Part shown: positions 6,234 to 13,056 of the stretch, in pieces
How positions within the stretch are numbered: the stretch's first letter is position 1
How the letters are laid out: every line of letters begins with the position of its first letter
Assembly (NCBI GenBank): GCA_016649785.1
Contig: JAENXB010000062.1
Span: 1 to 13,056 of the forward strand
Source: Flavobacteriaceae bacterium
GTDB lineage: Bacteria; Bacteroidota; Bacteroidia; Flavobacteriales; Flavobacteriaceae
Direction of reading: 5' to 3'
Length of the DNA stretch: 13,056 bases
Translations under genes and position numbers: made by a program
Notes under the pieces: model-generated
Databases searched by the model: none
What the model was told of the DNA's origin: nothing
The model's input: the letters and a program-made list of their open reading frames with translations, nothing else

Positions 6234-7940
6234 TTACCCGATAAGCATTCCCGCGATAGTTGCAGAAAGCAGGGAAGTGATTGTTCCTCCTATAAGCGCT
6301 TTCATTCCAAATTCCGAAAGCATTTTTCGTTTTCCGGGCGCGAGCGAACCAATTCCGCCAATTTGAATTCCTATGGAAGCAAAATTTGCGAATCCGCACA
6401 ACATGTAAGTAGCCATGATTATCGACTTTTCGTAATTTAGGCTCAGCGCGTTTAAAGGGTTTTTTAATTCTGCCAATTGGATATAGCCCACAAATTCACT
6501 TGCGGCAAGTTTTATTCCCAGCAATTGTCCCATCAGCATTATATCTTCTTTCGCAACTCCTATAAGCCACATGAGCGGGGCAAATATTATTCCTAATATA
6601 GATTCAAGGGAAAATTTGGTGTAGGGCGTATATTCGGCCATTACCGAATTGAGTGTTGTAATACCGCCAAGCCAGCCAAGAATGTAATTGATCATGGCTA
6701 TAAAAGCAATAAAAACCAATAACATAGCCGCTACATTGGCAGCGAGTTTCAATCCTTCGGTAGTTCCGTTTGCTATGGCATCCAGGATATTGGACCCGAT
6801 TTTTTCCGAAGAAACCTCCGCATTGGTGTTGACGGGTTCCTGTTGAGGCAATAATATTTTGGAAATAACGATGGCTCCCGGTGCTGCCATCACCGAGGCT
6901 GCAAGCAGGTGTTTTGCAAATTGCAGGCGTAATGCGGGATCATCTCCGCCCAGAAAACCTATATAAGCCGCCAAAACCCCTCCGGCCACAGTGGCCATTC
7001 CACCAATCATTACCAGCAATATTTCAGAACGGTTCATGCGTTCCAGATAGGCCTTGATCATTAAAGGTGCTTCGGTTTGTCCTAAAAATATATTTCCGGC
7101 AACGCTTAAACTTTCTGCTCCCGAGATTCCCATCAGTTTGGTTAAAACCCAGGCCATACCTTTTACGATTACCTGGATAACTCCCAGGTAAAACAGCACT
7201 GAAGTGAGTGCTGAAAAGAAGATAATGGTTGGCAATACCTGGAACAGGAAAATAAAACCGAAACTGTCAATGTTCATCATTCCCCCCAATAAGAACTCAC
7301 TTCCGGCACGGGTGAAATCCAGAATTAGCACAAAGATCTTTCCGACAAATTCGAAGATATTCTTGATGAAGGTGATTTTTAAAACCCCAATGGCAAGGAG
7401 CATTTGAGCAGCAAGACCTATGAAAACTGTTTTCCAGTTGATGGCTTTTTTATTGCTGCTAAAAAAGTAGGCGATAAGGAGCAATGCGATCATTCCAACT
7501 ACTCCCCGCCAGAGGCTGCTAAAGGAAATCCCGGTACTTGGGATAATTTCTTTTGCGGCTTCTACAGGAATAACCTCTTCCAGGAGTTGAGGTGTTTCCT
7601 TAAATGTGTAAGTATTGTAATTGTCTGAAATAATAAGAGAACTCTCATTGAGTTCTGAAATTCGGAATTTCCGGATTGTATCGTTTGGTGGATTGTAGAA
7701 AAATACCAAAAGGTTATTTTGGTAAAGGTAATCGCCCTGAGCTTTAATTGTGTCATCGTCGGCCGATTTGATCTCAAAACGGCCATCGGTTAATGATAAT
7801 ATATCTTCAGGGGAAAAATCGTTTTGAATTTCGCCAGACTTTTCAGCTGACTGAAAGCTCCAGTCTTTTGATAGATTTTGAGAATGGACAGCAAAAATTC
7901 CGAATAAAAGAAAGAACAGGCAATACCAATATTTCGTCAT
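6234..7940 (-). CDS. CNT-family nucleoside transporter with extra N-terminal domain
   Basis: A 568-residue inner-membrane protein that should import nucleosides with a coupled cation. The CNT core (about 140-567) contains the transporter gate domain and the substrate-site motif GNIFLGQTEAPLMIKAYLERM (from 282), where Gln-Thr-Glu (288-290) corresponds to the nucleoside-binding QTE of Vibrio CNT. A later LAASEFVGYIQL segment and GFANFASIGIQIGGIG near the end match the second half of the site. Ahead of the core there is a signal-peptide-like helix (1-20, ending AVHSQ) and about 110 polar residues (21-135) rich in beta strands. This looks like a small lipocalin-type or beta-sandwich domain facing the periplasm. 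Typical CNT proteins are about 400 residues, so the N-terminal domain accounts for the excess. The gene begins 13 bases after the nuclease gene stop, suggesting co-transcription. Nucleoside specificity cannot be read from the sequence. Confidence 0.93.
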   Translation of the reverse strand: MTKYWYCLFFLLFGIFAVHSQNLSKDWSFQSAEKSGEIQNDFSPEDILSLTDGRFEIKSADDDTIKAQGDYLYQNNLLVFFYNPPNDTIRKFRISELNESSLIISDNYNTYTFKETPQLLEEVIPVEAAKEIIPSTGISFSSLWRGVVGMIALLLIAYFFSSNKKAINWKTVFIGLAAQMLLAIGVLKITFIKNIFEFVGKIFVLILDFTRAGSEFLLGGMMNIDSFGFIFLFQVLPTIIFFSALTSVLFYLGVIQVIVKGMAWVLTKLMGISGAESLSVAGNIFLGQTEAPLMIKAYLERMNRSEILLVMIGGMATVAGGVLAAYIGFLGGDDPALRLQFAKHLLAASVMAAPGAIVISKILLPQQEPVNTNAEVSSEKIGSNILDAIANGTTEGLKLAANVAAMLLVFIAFIAMINYILGWLGGITTLNSVMAEYTPYTKFSLESILGIIFAPLMWLIGVAKEDIMLMGQLLGIKLAASEFVGYIQLAELKNPLNALSLNYEKSIIMATYMLCGFANFASIGIQIGGIGSLAPGKRKMLSEFGMKALIGGTITSLLSATIAGMLIG

Positions 7941-7953
7941 TTACAAAAAAAAC

Positions 7954-8565
7954 TTAATTGCGTTTTGAAATCTCATCCCTAATTCTGGCGGCTTTCTCGT
8001 AATCTTCATTTTTAACTGCTTGCGAGAGTAAGGTTTCAAGTTCGTCTAAAGACAAGTTTTTATAATTGGCTCCTTTTGTTTCTTTGTTTTCAGTAAGTAT
8101 ATCGGTAATCTCAACATCTTCCTTGGCAGAAGGTTCCTCAGCACCCGGCTCACCTTTTAAAAAGATTCCGGCTTTGTCCAAAATGTTTTTGTAAGTAAAT
8201 ATAGGCGCGTTAAATCGCAAAGCCAAAGCTATAGCATCGCTGGTCCTGGCATCTATAATTTCTTCTATTTTGTCCCGTTCGCAAATCAGGCTTGAATAAA
8301 ATACCCCGTCCACCAGTTTATGAATGATCACTTGTTTTACGACAATTTCAAACCTGTCGCAAAAATTTTTGAATAGATCATGGGTCAATGGGCGTGGAGG
8401 TTTAATTTCCTTTTCCAGGGCGATAGCAATGGATTGGGCTTCAAAAGCACCAATTACAATAGGCAATTTTCTCTCACCATCCACCTCGCTTAGAATGAGT
8501 GCATAGGCGCCATTTTGTGTTTGACTATAAGATATTCCTTTAATTATAAGGCGTACTAAACTCAT
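7954..8565 (-). CDS. Bifunctional nuclease (DUF151) with C-terminal UVR motif
   Basis: A 203-residue soluble protein. Residues 5-125 form the bifunctional nuclease domain (DUF151, BFN), a family in which a plant member was reported to have both DNase and RNase activity. The conserved parts are YALILSEVDGERKLPIVIGAFEAQSIAIALE (21-51), RPLTHDLF (58-65) and DARTSDAIALALRFNAPIF (105-123). An acidic, low-complexity linker (about 138-165) leads to a UVR motif (about 172-203, LDELETLLSQAVKNEDYEKAARIRDEISKR), the short helical hairpin by which UvrB and UvrC interact. This domain pair is frequent in Bacteroidota, so the arrangement is normal, but the cellular role is not established. It lies 85 bases past the etfA stop, beyond a terminator hairpin, and is the first gene of a unit with the nucleoside transporter. 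Confidence 0.92.
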   Translation of the reverse strand: MSLVRLIIKGISYSQTQNGAYALILSEVDGERKLPIVIGAFEAQSIAIALEKEIKPPRPLTHDLFKNFCDRFEIVVKQVIIHKLVDGVFYSSLICERDKIEEIIDARTSDAIALALRFNAPIFTYKNILDKAGIFLKGEPGAEEPSAKEDVEITDILTENKETKGANYKNLSLDELETLLSQAVKNEDYEKAARIRDEISKRN

Positions 8566-8574
8566 ATATCAATA

Positions 8575-8626
8575 AATTAAAAAGGGTTGTCCAGATAAGG
8601 ATATTTTACCAAATTCAGACAGCCCT
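8575..8626 (-). terminator. Terminator after etfA
   Basis: Two arms, 8618-8626 (AGGGCTGTC on the minus strand) and 8583-8591 (GACAACCCT on the minus strand), pair over 9 positions with one C-A mismatch, followed by TTTTTAATTT. The loop is long (26 bases). On the plus strand the mismatch becomes a G-T wobble. Position between etfA and the nuclease gene fits a transcription terminator for the etf operon. Confidence 0.65.
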
Positions 8627-8650
8627 ATAAAGACTTGCAAGTTAAAAAAA

Positions 8651-9619
8651 TTATGCGTTTTTAGCTTTAAATTCTTTTAGTTTTTCCGTTAATTTTGGCA
8701 CAATTTCAAAGGCATCGCCTACAACACCATAGTCTGCAGCCTTGAAAAAAGGAGCTTCCGGGTCATTATTGATCACAACTTTTACTTTTGAGGCATTTAC
8801 CCCGGCCAAATGCTGGATCGCTCCTGAAATTCCTATTGCGATATACAAATTTGAAGCCACCGGTTTTCCGGTTTGTCCCACATGTTCACTGTGAGGCCTC
8901 CAACCCATGTCACTTACCGGTTTAGAACAGGCCAAAGCCGCTCCTAATGTTTCGGCAAGATCTTCGATCATTCCCCAGTTTTCCGGGCCTTTAAGACCAC
9001 GACCGCCTGAAACCACGATATCGGCATCGGCTATGGTGACTTTGTCTTTTGCTTTATCAACATTGATGACTTTTACTGAAAAATCTGCTTCAGATAAAGT
9101 TGGGGTAAATTCTTCAGCAGTTGCATTGCCTTGATTTTCCCTTAATCCGAAGGAGTTATTTGATAAACCGATAATCTTAATATCTGTGTCAATTTTTGTA
9201 TGACTGAAGGCTTTATTTGTAAAAGCAGTTCGTTTCACCATAAAAGGATCGGCGCTTTCAGGCAAGTTTACAACATTGGAAGCATACCCGGCATTTAAAT
9301 GAACAGCCAAAAGCGGCGCCACATATTTACTGTTGGCCGATTGACTTAAAATTACAACCTTGGATCCTTCCTTTTCAGCAGCCTGTTTTAAAACATCGGC
9401 GTAAGCTTCGGCATTGAAATTCCCCAATTTTTCATTGGTTATATTCAATACTTTATCCACTCCGTAATTTTTTAGTTCCGAAGCATCTTTGGTATTAAAA
9501 GTGACCGCGGTAACTGTGGTTTGAAGTATTTGAGCGACTTCTTTGGCGTAAGAAGCAACTTCCAAAGACGCTTTTTTGAATTTTCCTTCTTCTGATTCTG
9601 TATATACTAATACTGACAT
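8651..9619 (-). CDS. etfA: Electron transfer flavoprotein subunit alpha
   Basis: A 322-residue FAD-binding subunit of the ETF heterodimer, which passes electrons from acyl-CoA and other flavin dehydrogenases toward the quinone pool. The N-terminal domain starts MSVLVYTESEEGKFKK. The FAD domain (about 195-322) has the full signature set: VVSGGRGLKGPENW (202-215), SDMGWRPHSEHVGQTGKPVASNLYIAIGISGAIQHLAG (236-273) and INNDPEAPFFKAADYGVVGDAFEIVP (283-308). The usual INKDPxAPIF is slightly altered to INNDPEAPFF, within normal variation. Length is typical (about 310-325). It follows etfB after a 95-base spacer that holds a palindromic element rather than an obvious promoter, so it is most likely expressed from the etfB promoter. 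Confidence 0.97.
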   Translation of the reverse strand: MSVLVYTESEEGKFKKASLEVASYAKEVAQILQTTVTAVTFNTKDASELKNYGVDKVLNITNEKLGNFNAEAYADVLKQAAEKEGSKVVILSQSANSKYVAPLLAVHLNAGYASNVVNLPESADPFMVKRTAFTNKAFSHTKIDTDIKIIGLSNNSFGLRENQGNATAEEFTPTLSEADFSVKVINVDKAKDKVTIADADIVVSGGRGLKGPENWGMIEDLAETLGAALACSKPVSDMGWRPHSEHVGQTGKPVASNLYIAIGISGAIQHLAGVNASKVKVVINNDPEAPFFKAADYGVVGDAFEIVPKLTEKLKEFKAKNA

Positions 9620-9645
9620 CTTTATATTTTTTTTATTTCTGTTTT

Positions 9646-9664
9646 TAAAACCTGCGAGGTTTTA
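9646..9664. repeat. Perfect palindrome in the etfB-etfA spacer
   Basis: TAAAACCT and AGGTTTTA flank a GCG loop, giving an 8-base-pair perfect stem. On the plus strand it is followed by an ATTTT-rich run. It lies in the 95-base gap between etfB and etfA. From memory, CCTGCGAGG/CCTCGCAGG-cored palindromes recur in many Flavobacteriia intergenic regions. In this orientation it is not a terminator for the etf operon, because the minus-strand downstream run is A-rich (TTTAAAAACAG). Confidence 0.6.
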
Positions 9665-9714
9665 TTTTATTTTATTTATGATTTTTCATAAGACTTGAGA
9701 TAAATTGTCTCTTG

Positions 9715-10461
9715 TTAGATCACTTTCGCCTCGTTGTGGAGCAAATTGATCAATTCGTCTAAATTATCAGCATCAATTAATTTGATCGCGCCTCTTGGAG
9801 CCGGTTTTTCAAATTTCTCGATAGATGTCTGGGTAGTTGTCTCTACAGGTTCAACAACATTTAATGGTTTTTTTCTTGCCTGCATAATTCCCCTCATATT
9901 GGGGATCCGCAAATCACTTTCTTCTACGAGTCCTTTTTGTGTTCCAATAACCAATGGAAATGATGTGGTTAGGGTTTCCTTACCTCCATCGATTTCGCGA
10001 ATGGCCGTGGCTTTCTCACCTTCAACTTCAAGACCAATACAGGTATTTACAAAATTTGCGTTGAGCAACGCGGCCAACATTCCTGGCACCATTCCTCCGT
10101 TATAGTCTAAAGATTCCCTGCCTGCAATAATAAGGTCATATTCCCCATCCTTTGCAATTTTGGCCAATTGTTTGGCGACCTGGAAACCATCGGTTGCGGG
10201 AGTATTCACCCTTATGGCACTGTCGGCGCCTATGGCCAATGCTTTGCGAAGGGTTGGTTCTGTCTCCGGTCCGCCTACATTTATTACATCAACGGTGGCA
10301 CCTTGTTTTTCCTTAAACCACATGGCCCGGGTAAGACCAAATTCGTCGTTGGGGTTGATCACAAATTGCACTCCGCTGGTATCAAATTTGGTGTTGTTAT
10401 CGGTAAAATTGATTTTTGAGGTAGTGTCCGGAACGTGGCTTATACACACTAATATTTTCAT
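9715..10461 (-). CDS. etfB: Electron transfer flavoprotein subunit beta
   Basis: A 248-residue AMP-binding subunit that pairs with EtfA. Features: MKILVCISHVPDTTSKI at the start, INPNDEFGLTRAMWFKE (35-51), an adenine-site region AGRESLDYNGGMVPGMLAALL (113-133) and the family signature RIPNMRGIMQARKKPL (185-200), which corresponds to the ETF-beta recognition loop segment. Length is close to E. coli-type and mammalian ETF beta (about 250-255). The absence of extra motifs suggests a conventional non-bifurcating ETF, though this is not decisive. It is the first gene of the etfB-etfA operon, with a -7 element match at 10510-10517. Residues 202-209 (VVEPVETT) are encoded by a palindromic stretch that may be a decayed repeat. 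Confidence 0.97.
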   Translation of the reverse strand: MKILVCISHVPDTTSKINFTDNNTKFDTSGVQFVINPNDEFGLTRAMWFKEKQGATVDVINVGGPETEPTLRKALAIGADSAIRVNTPATDGFQVAKQLAKIAKDGEYDLIIAGRESLDYNGGMVPGMLAALLNANFVNTCIGLEVEGEKATAIREIDGGKETLTTSFPLVIGTQKGLVEESDLRIPNMRGIMQARKKPLNVVEPVETTTQTSIEKFEKPAPRGAIKLIDADNLDELINLLHNEAKVI

Positions 10462-10509
10462 CTATAAAGTCTTTTTAATATATTTTACATTACTGTTTAC
10501 GAAGATAAA

Positions 10510-10517
10510 CAAATTTA
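10510..10517 (-). promoter_or_regulatory. Candidate -7 promoter element for etfB-etfA
   Basis: The minus strand reads TAAATTTG, a perfect TAnnTTTG. It lies 48 bases upstream of the etfB start codon. The -33 region (TTATG about 20 bases further upstream) is a partial match only. Confidence 0.45.
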
Positions 10518-10587
10518 TAAAACAGTTACTATGCACGCATAATGAATATTTTATTGTCAAGTAGTAGTATAAACTTTCCCGAATTGC

Positions 10588-10595
10588 TATTTTTG
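10588..10595 (+). promoter_or_regulatory. Candidate -7 promoter element for PDH E1 beta
   Basis: TATTTTTG matches TAnnTTTG exactly and lies 35 bases upstream of the start at 10631. No convincing -33 TTTG is seen at 19-21 bases. With the minus-strand element at 10510-10517 it makes a back-to-back promoter pair in the 169-base divergent region (10462-10630), which otherwise holds nothing I recognise. Confidence 0.4.
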
Positions 10596-10630
10596 CCTTT
10601 TAGAATTAGATAATAACATATTACTATATA

Positions 10631-11608
10631 ATGAAGACAATTCAATTTAGAGAAGCTATCCAACAGGCAATGAGCGAGGAAATGCGCAAAGATGAGAGCG
10701 TTTACCTTATGGGAGAAGAGGTTGCAGAATATAATGGAGCTTACAAAGCTTCAAAAGGCATGTTGGACGAATTTGGACCGGAACGGGTTATTGACACTCC
10801 AATCTCAGAACTTGGTTTTTCAGGAATTGCAATTGGGAGCGCGATGATAGGCAATAGGCCAATTGTTGAATATATGACCTTTAACTTTGCTTTGGTAGGG
10901 ATAGATCAAATAATAAATAATGCGGCCAAATTGCGGCAAATGAGCGGTGGGCAATTCAATATTCCAATCGTTTTTCGTGGGCCAACCGGGTCTGCAGGTC
11001 AATTGGGAGCAACCCACTCTCAAGCTTTTGAGAGCTGGTTTGCAAATTGTCCCGGATTAAAAGTAGTTGTTCCATCAAATCCTTATGATGCAAAAGGACT
11101 TTTAAAATCGGCTATTCGCGATAACGATCCAGTAATTTTTATGGAGAGTGAGCAAATGTATGGCGATAAGGGAGAAGTGCCGGAAGAAGAATACACCATT
11201 CCAATAGGAGTAGCCGATATAAAACGTGAAGGAACCGATGTCACTATAGTTTCCTTTGGAAAAATTATCAAGGAAGCGTACAAAGCGGCCGATCAATTGG
11301 AAAAAGAAAATATTTCCTGCGAGATCATCGATTTGCGAACCGTGAAACCATTGGATTATGAGACAATCTTAAAATCGGTTAAAAAAACCAACCGTTTGGT
11401 GATTTTGGAAGAAGCCTGGCCTTTTGGAAACGTATCGACCGAAATAACCTATCACGTTCAAATGCATGCATTTGATTACCTGGATGCACCGATCATTAAA
11501 ATAAATACAGCCGATACTCCAGCGCCTTATTCTCCGGAATTGCTTAAAGAATGGTTGCCAAATAGCGATGATGTTGTTAAAGCCGTGAAAAAAGTGCTTT
11601 ACAAATAA
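10631..11608 (+). CDS. pdhB: Pyruvate dehydrogenase E1 component, beta subunit
   Basis: A 325-residue thiamine-diphosphate enzyme subunit that, with E1 alpha, decarboxylates pyruvate for transfer to lipoyl-E2. It matches the usual beta-subunit length (about 325-330). Visible are MGEEVAEYNGAYKASKGM (27-44), DTPISELGFSGIAIGSAM (55-72) with the cofactor-contacting Glu60, and RGPTGSAGQLGATHSQAFESWFANCPGLKVVVPSNPYDAKGLL (116-158) with His129. The C-terminal transketolase domain contains VSFGKIIKEA, IIDLRTVKPLDYETI and LEEAWPFGNVSTEI. The YNGAYKASKGM region favours pyruvate over branched-chain keto acids. No alpha subunit or E2 is next to it, so they must lie elsewhere; a free-standing E1 beta gene is, to my knowledge, normal in Flavobacteriia. 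The gene is divergent from etfB and ends in a strong terminator. Confidence 0.94.
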   Translation: MKTIQFREAIQQAMSEEMRKDESVYLMGEEVAEYNGAYKASKGMLDEFGPERVIDTPISELGFSGIAIGSAMIGNRPIVEYMTFNFALVGIDQIINNAAKLRQMSGGQFNIPIVFRGPTGSAGQLGATHSQAFESWFANCPGLKVVVPSNPYDAKGLLKSAIRDNDPVIFMESEQMYGDKGEVPEEEYTIPIGVADIKREGTDVTIVSFGKIIKEAYKAADQLEKENISCEIIDLRTVKPLDYETILKSVKKTNRLVILEEAWPFGNVSTEITYHVQMHAFDYLDAPIIKINTADTPAPYSPELLKEWLPNSDDVVKAVKKVLYK

Positions 11609-11626
11609 ACCGGTCAACTTACTATT

Positions 11627-11658
11627 AAAGCTTCATTTGTATAGATGAAGCTTTTTTT
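11627..11658 (+). terminator. Rho-independent terminator after pdhB
   Basis: AAAGCTTCAT and ATGAAGCTTT form a perfect 10-base-pair stem around an 8-base loop (TTGTATAG), with the stem running into seven T residues (11652-11658). It begins 18 bases after the pdhB stop and ends 10 bases before the next start codon, so it separates pdhB from the DUF5686 gene. Confidence 0.85.
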
Positions 11659-11668
11659 GTTCATATAT

Positions 11669-13056
11669 ATGAAACAAATTCTTTTTTTTACCGTCTTTTT
11701 AATTTCACTTTCAGCCTGGTCACAAACCAGGGTCAGTGGCGTTTTAGTAGATAAAAATGGCCTCTCTGTGCCTTTTGCCAATGTAATTTTTCTAAATTCA
11801 ACTGAAGGGACAACTACTACTGAAGAAGGGAAATTTTATTTAAAATCAGATAAAAATTACGATTCAGTTGAATTTTCCTATGTAGGATATAAACCCCTTG
11901 TTTTTCCTTTGAAGAAAGGGGATAACCTTAATTTAAAAGTAATTTTAAAGGAAGAGACAGAATCTTTGTCTGAGGTAGTCATCTACCAGGGAAAAACCTC
12001 CAAAAAAAATAATCCCGCCCTGGATATCCTGAGAAAAATTTGGGAAAACCGAAGAGAAAATGGTGTCAAAAAATTCGATCAGTATCAATACAGAAAATAC
12101 GAAAAGCTGGAATTTGACCTCAATAAAATTGACAGTTCCTTAATTAAAAGCAAGGTATTTAAAGGAATGGAATTTATTTTTGAGAATCTGGATACTAATA
12201 GGGTTACAGGTAAAACCTATTTGCCAATTTTCATCAATGAATCGGTGATGCAGGTATCAGGCGATAATTTAACGGGTAAAAAAAGGGAAGATCTGGTTGG
12301 GAATAAAAATTCAGGGTTCAATAACAATCAAACTCTTATTTCCGGAATAAAAGATGTCTACAGGGAAGTAGATGTGTATGACAATTACCTGAAATTTTTT
12401 GACAAAAGTTTTATAAGTCCGCTTTCTACCACCGGGATTGACAATTACAATTATGTACTTTCCGATACTGCCTTTATAGGTGACAAATGGTGTTACAAAA
12501 TTGTTTATTATCCGAGAAGAAAAAATGAATTGACATTTAAAGGAGATTTTTGGGTAAACGATTCCACCTGGGCAATCGCTAAAATAAAAATGGAAATGGC
12601 CGATGATGCCAATATCAACTGGGTAAAAGGGGTTTATATTGAGCAGGAATTTGAAGTCTTAAATGACTCAATTTTCCTGATGACAAGGGACTTTTTTATG
12701 GCCGATTTTTCCTTTGAAAATAAGGAAGACGCCCGGGGGATTTATGGAAAACGAACGCTCTTGTATGATAATTACAAATTTGATCTTAAGCGTCCTGATG
12801 ACTATTACGACCAAAAGGTGATAGATTTTCGGGAGGCAGTTTACAACCGCGACGATGAATTTTGGACCAAAAACAGGCTGGAACCCCTTAGTGAAAATCA
12901 GCGCGGAGTATACAAAATGATAAACACCCTTCAAACGGTAAAAGCTTTTCAAAGGATCTTTAACCTCACCAAGACTTTAGCCACAGGATATGTGGAATTT
13001 AACAGCTGGGATTACGGCCCAATTTATTCCACAATTGGTTATAATGAAGTGGAAGG
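11669..13056 (+). CDS. DUF5686 and carboxypeptidase-regulatory-like domain protein (partial, 3' end missing)
   Basis: An open frame of 462 codons from ATG 11669 to the window edge without a stop, so the C-terminus is missing. It opens with a signal peptide (MKQILFFTVFLISLSAWSQ). A carboxypeptidase-D regulatory-like beta-sandwich follows at about 20-105, with RVSGVLVDKNGLSVPFANVIF, TTTEEGKFYL and VEFSYVGYKPLVF. This is the same module found at the start of SusC-like proteins. The remainder matches the DUF5686 pattern, with a charged linker NPALDILRKIWENR and later strands such as GDKWCYKIVYYPRRKNELTFKGDFWVNDSTWAIAKI. Members of this family are large (about 800 residues), Bacteroidota-restricted and predicted to sit in the outer membrane as a C-terminal beta barrel. 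That portion would lie outside the window. No transport receptor plug is seen, so it is not SusC. The function is unknown. Confidence 0.88.
   Translation, partial: MKQILFFTVFLISLSAWSQTRVSGVLVDKNGLSVPFANVIFLNSTEGTTTTEEGKFYLKSDKNYDSVEFSYVGYKPLVFPLKKGDNLNLKVILKEETESLSEVVIYQGKTSKKNNPALDILRKIWENRRENGVKKFDQYQYRKYEKLEFDLNKIDSSLIKSKVFKGMEFIFENLDTNRVTGKTYLPIFINESVMQVSGDNLTGKKREDLVGNKNSGFNNNQTLISGIKDVYREVDVYDNYLKFFDKSFISPLSTTGIDNYNYVLSDTAFIGDKWCYKIVYYPRRKNELTFKGDFWVNDSTWAIAKIKMEMADDANINWVKGVYIEQEFEVLNDSIFLMTRDFFMADFSFENKEDARGIYGKRTLLYDNYKFDLKRPDDYYDQKVIDFREAVYNRDDEFWTKNRLEPLSENQRGVYKMINTLQTVKAFQRIFNLTKTLATGYVEFNSWDYGPIYSTIGYNEVE

Noticed and set aside
9734..10105. 123-codon plus-strand frame opposite etfB
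   Set aside because: It is a shadow of etfB. The translation is rich in Ser, Pro and Thr with no motif, and etfB is unambiguous.
12668..12952. 94-codon minus-strand frame inside the DUF5686 gene
   Set aside because: The plus-strand frame is continuous from a signal peptide to the window edge and contains the family pattern. The antisense frame has none.

Overview
The window looks like a chromosomal segment of a marine-type Bacteroidota, most likely a member of the Flavobacteriaceae. The evidence is an AT-rich composition, few Shine-Dalgarno sequences, several matches to the Bacteroidota -7 promoter element TAnnTTTG, and lineage-typical proteins: a DUF5686 outer-membrane-associated protein, a 2TM-domain protein, a TonB-C-domain secreted protein, a bifunctional nuclease carrying a UVR motif, and a CNT transporter with an extra N-terminal domain. 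Genus assignment is not possible from this sequence alone. I see no tRNA, rRNA, CRISPR array, insertion sequence or phage gene. No gap between genes exceeds 300 bases; the longest are 182 bases (6052-6233) and 169 bases (10462-10630).

Layout. Positions 9-955 (minus) hold a 2TM protein followed by dihydrofolate reductase (folA). Positions 1013-2110 (plus) hold a class V PLP enzyme whose stop overlaps the stop of a DUF427 gene (2107-2388, minus). Positions 2514-4667 (minus) are an egtB-egtD pair for ergothioneine synthesis, with a good promoter just upstream. Positions 4772-6051 (minus) are thyA followed by a small TonB-C-domain protein. Positions 6234-8565 (minus) are a bifunctional nuclease followed by a nucleoside transporter. 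Positions 8651-10461 (minus) are etfB-etfA, closed by a hairpin terminator. Divergent from these, 10631-11608 (plus) is the pyruvate dehydrogenase E1 beta subunit with a strong terminator, followed by a DUF5686 gene that runs off the right edge.

How they work together. ThyA converts dUMP to dTMP and releases dihydrofolate, which FolA reduces, so the two ends of the left half belong to one cycle. The nucleoside transporter could feed the same pyrimidine pool. Between thyA/tonB and 2TM/folA sits the least housekeeping-like block: EgtD makes hercynine from histidine, EgtB adds sulfur to it, and the nearby class V PLP enzyme is a reasonable but unproven candidate for the final C-S lyase step (EgtE). 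The right half is central energy metabolism: ETF feeds electrons from flavoprotein dehydrogenases to the quinone pool, and PDH E1 beta belongs to the acetyl-CoA-forming complex.

The window is mostly ordinary core genome. I did not find a clearly new system. The points most worth a second look are the compact ergothioneine locus, the N-terminal domain on the nucleoside transporter, the extra segment in thymidylate synthase, a heptanucleotide tandem repeat at the end of egtD, and palindromic repeat-like sequences in and around the etf genes.
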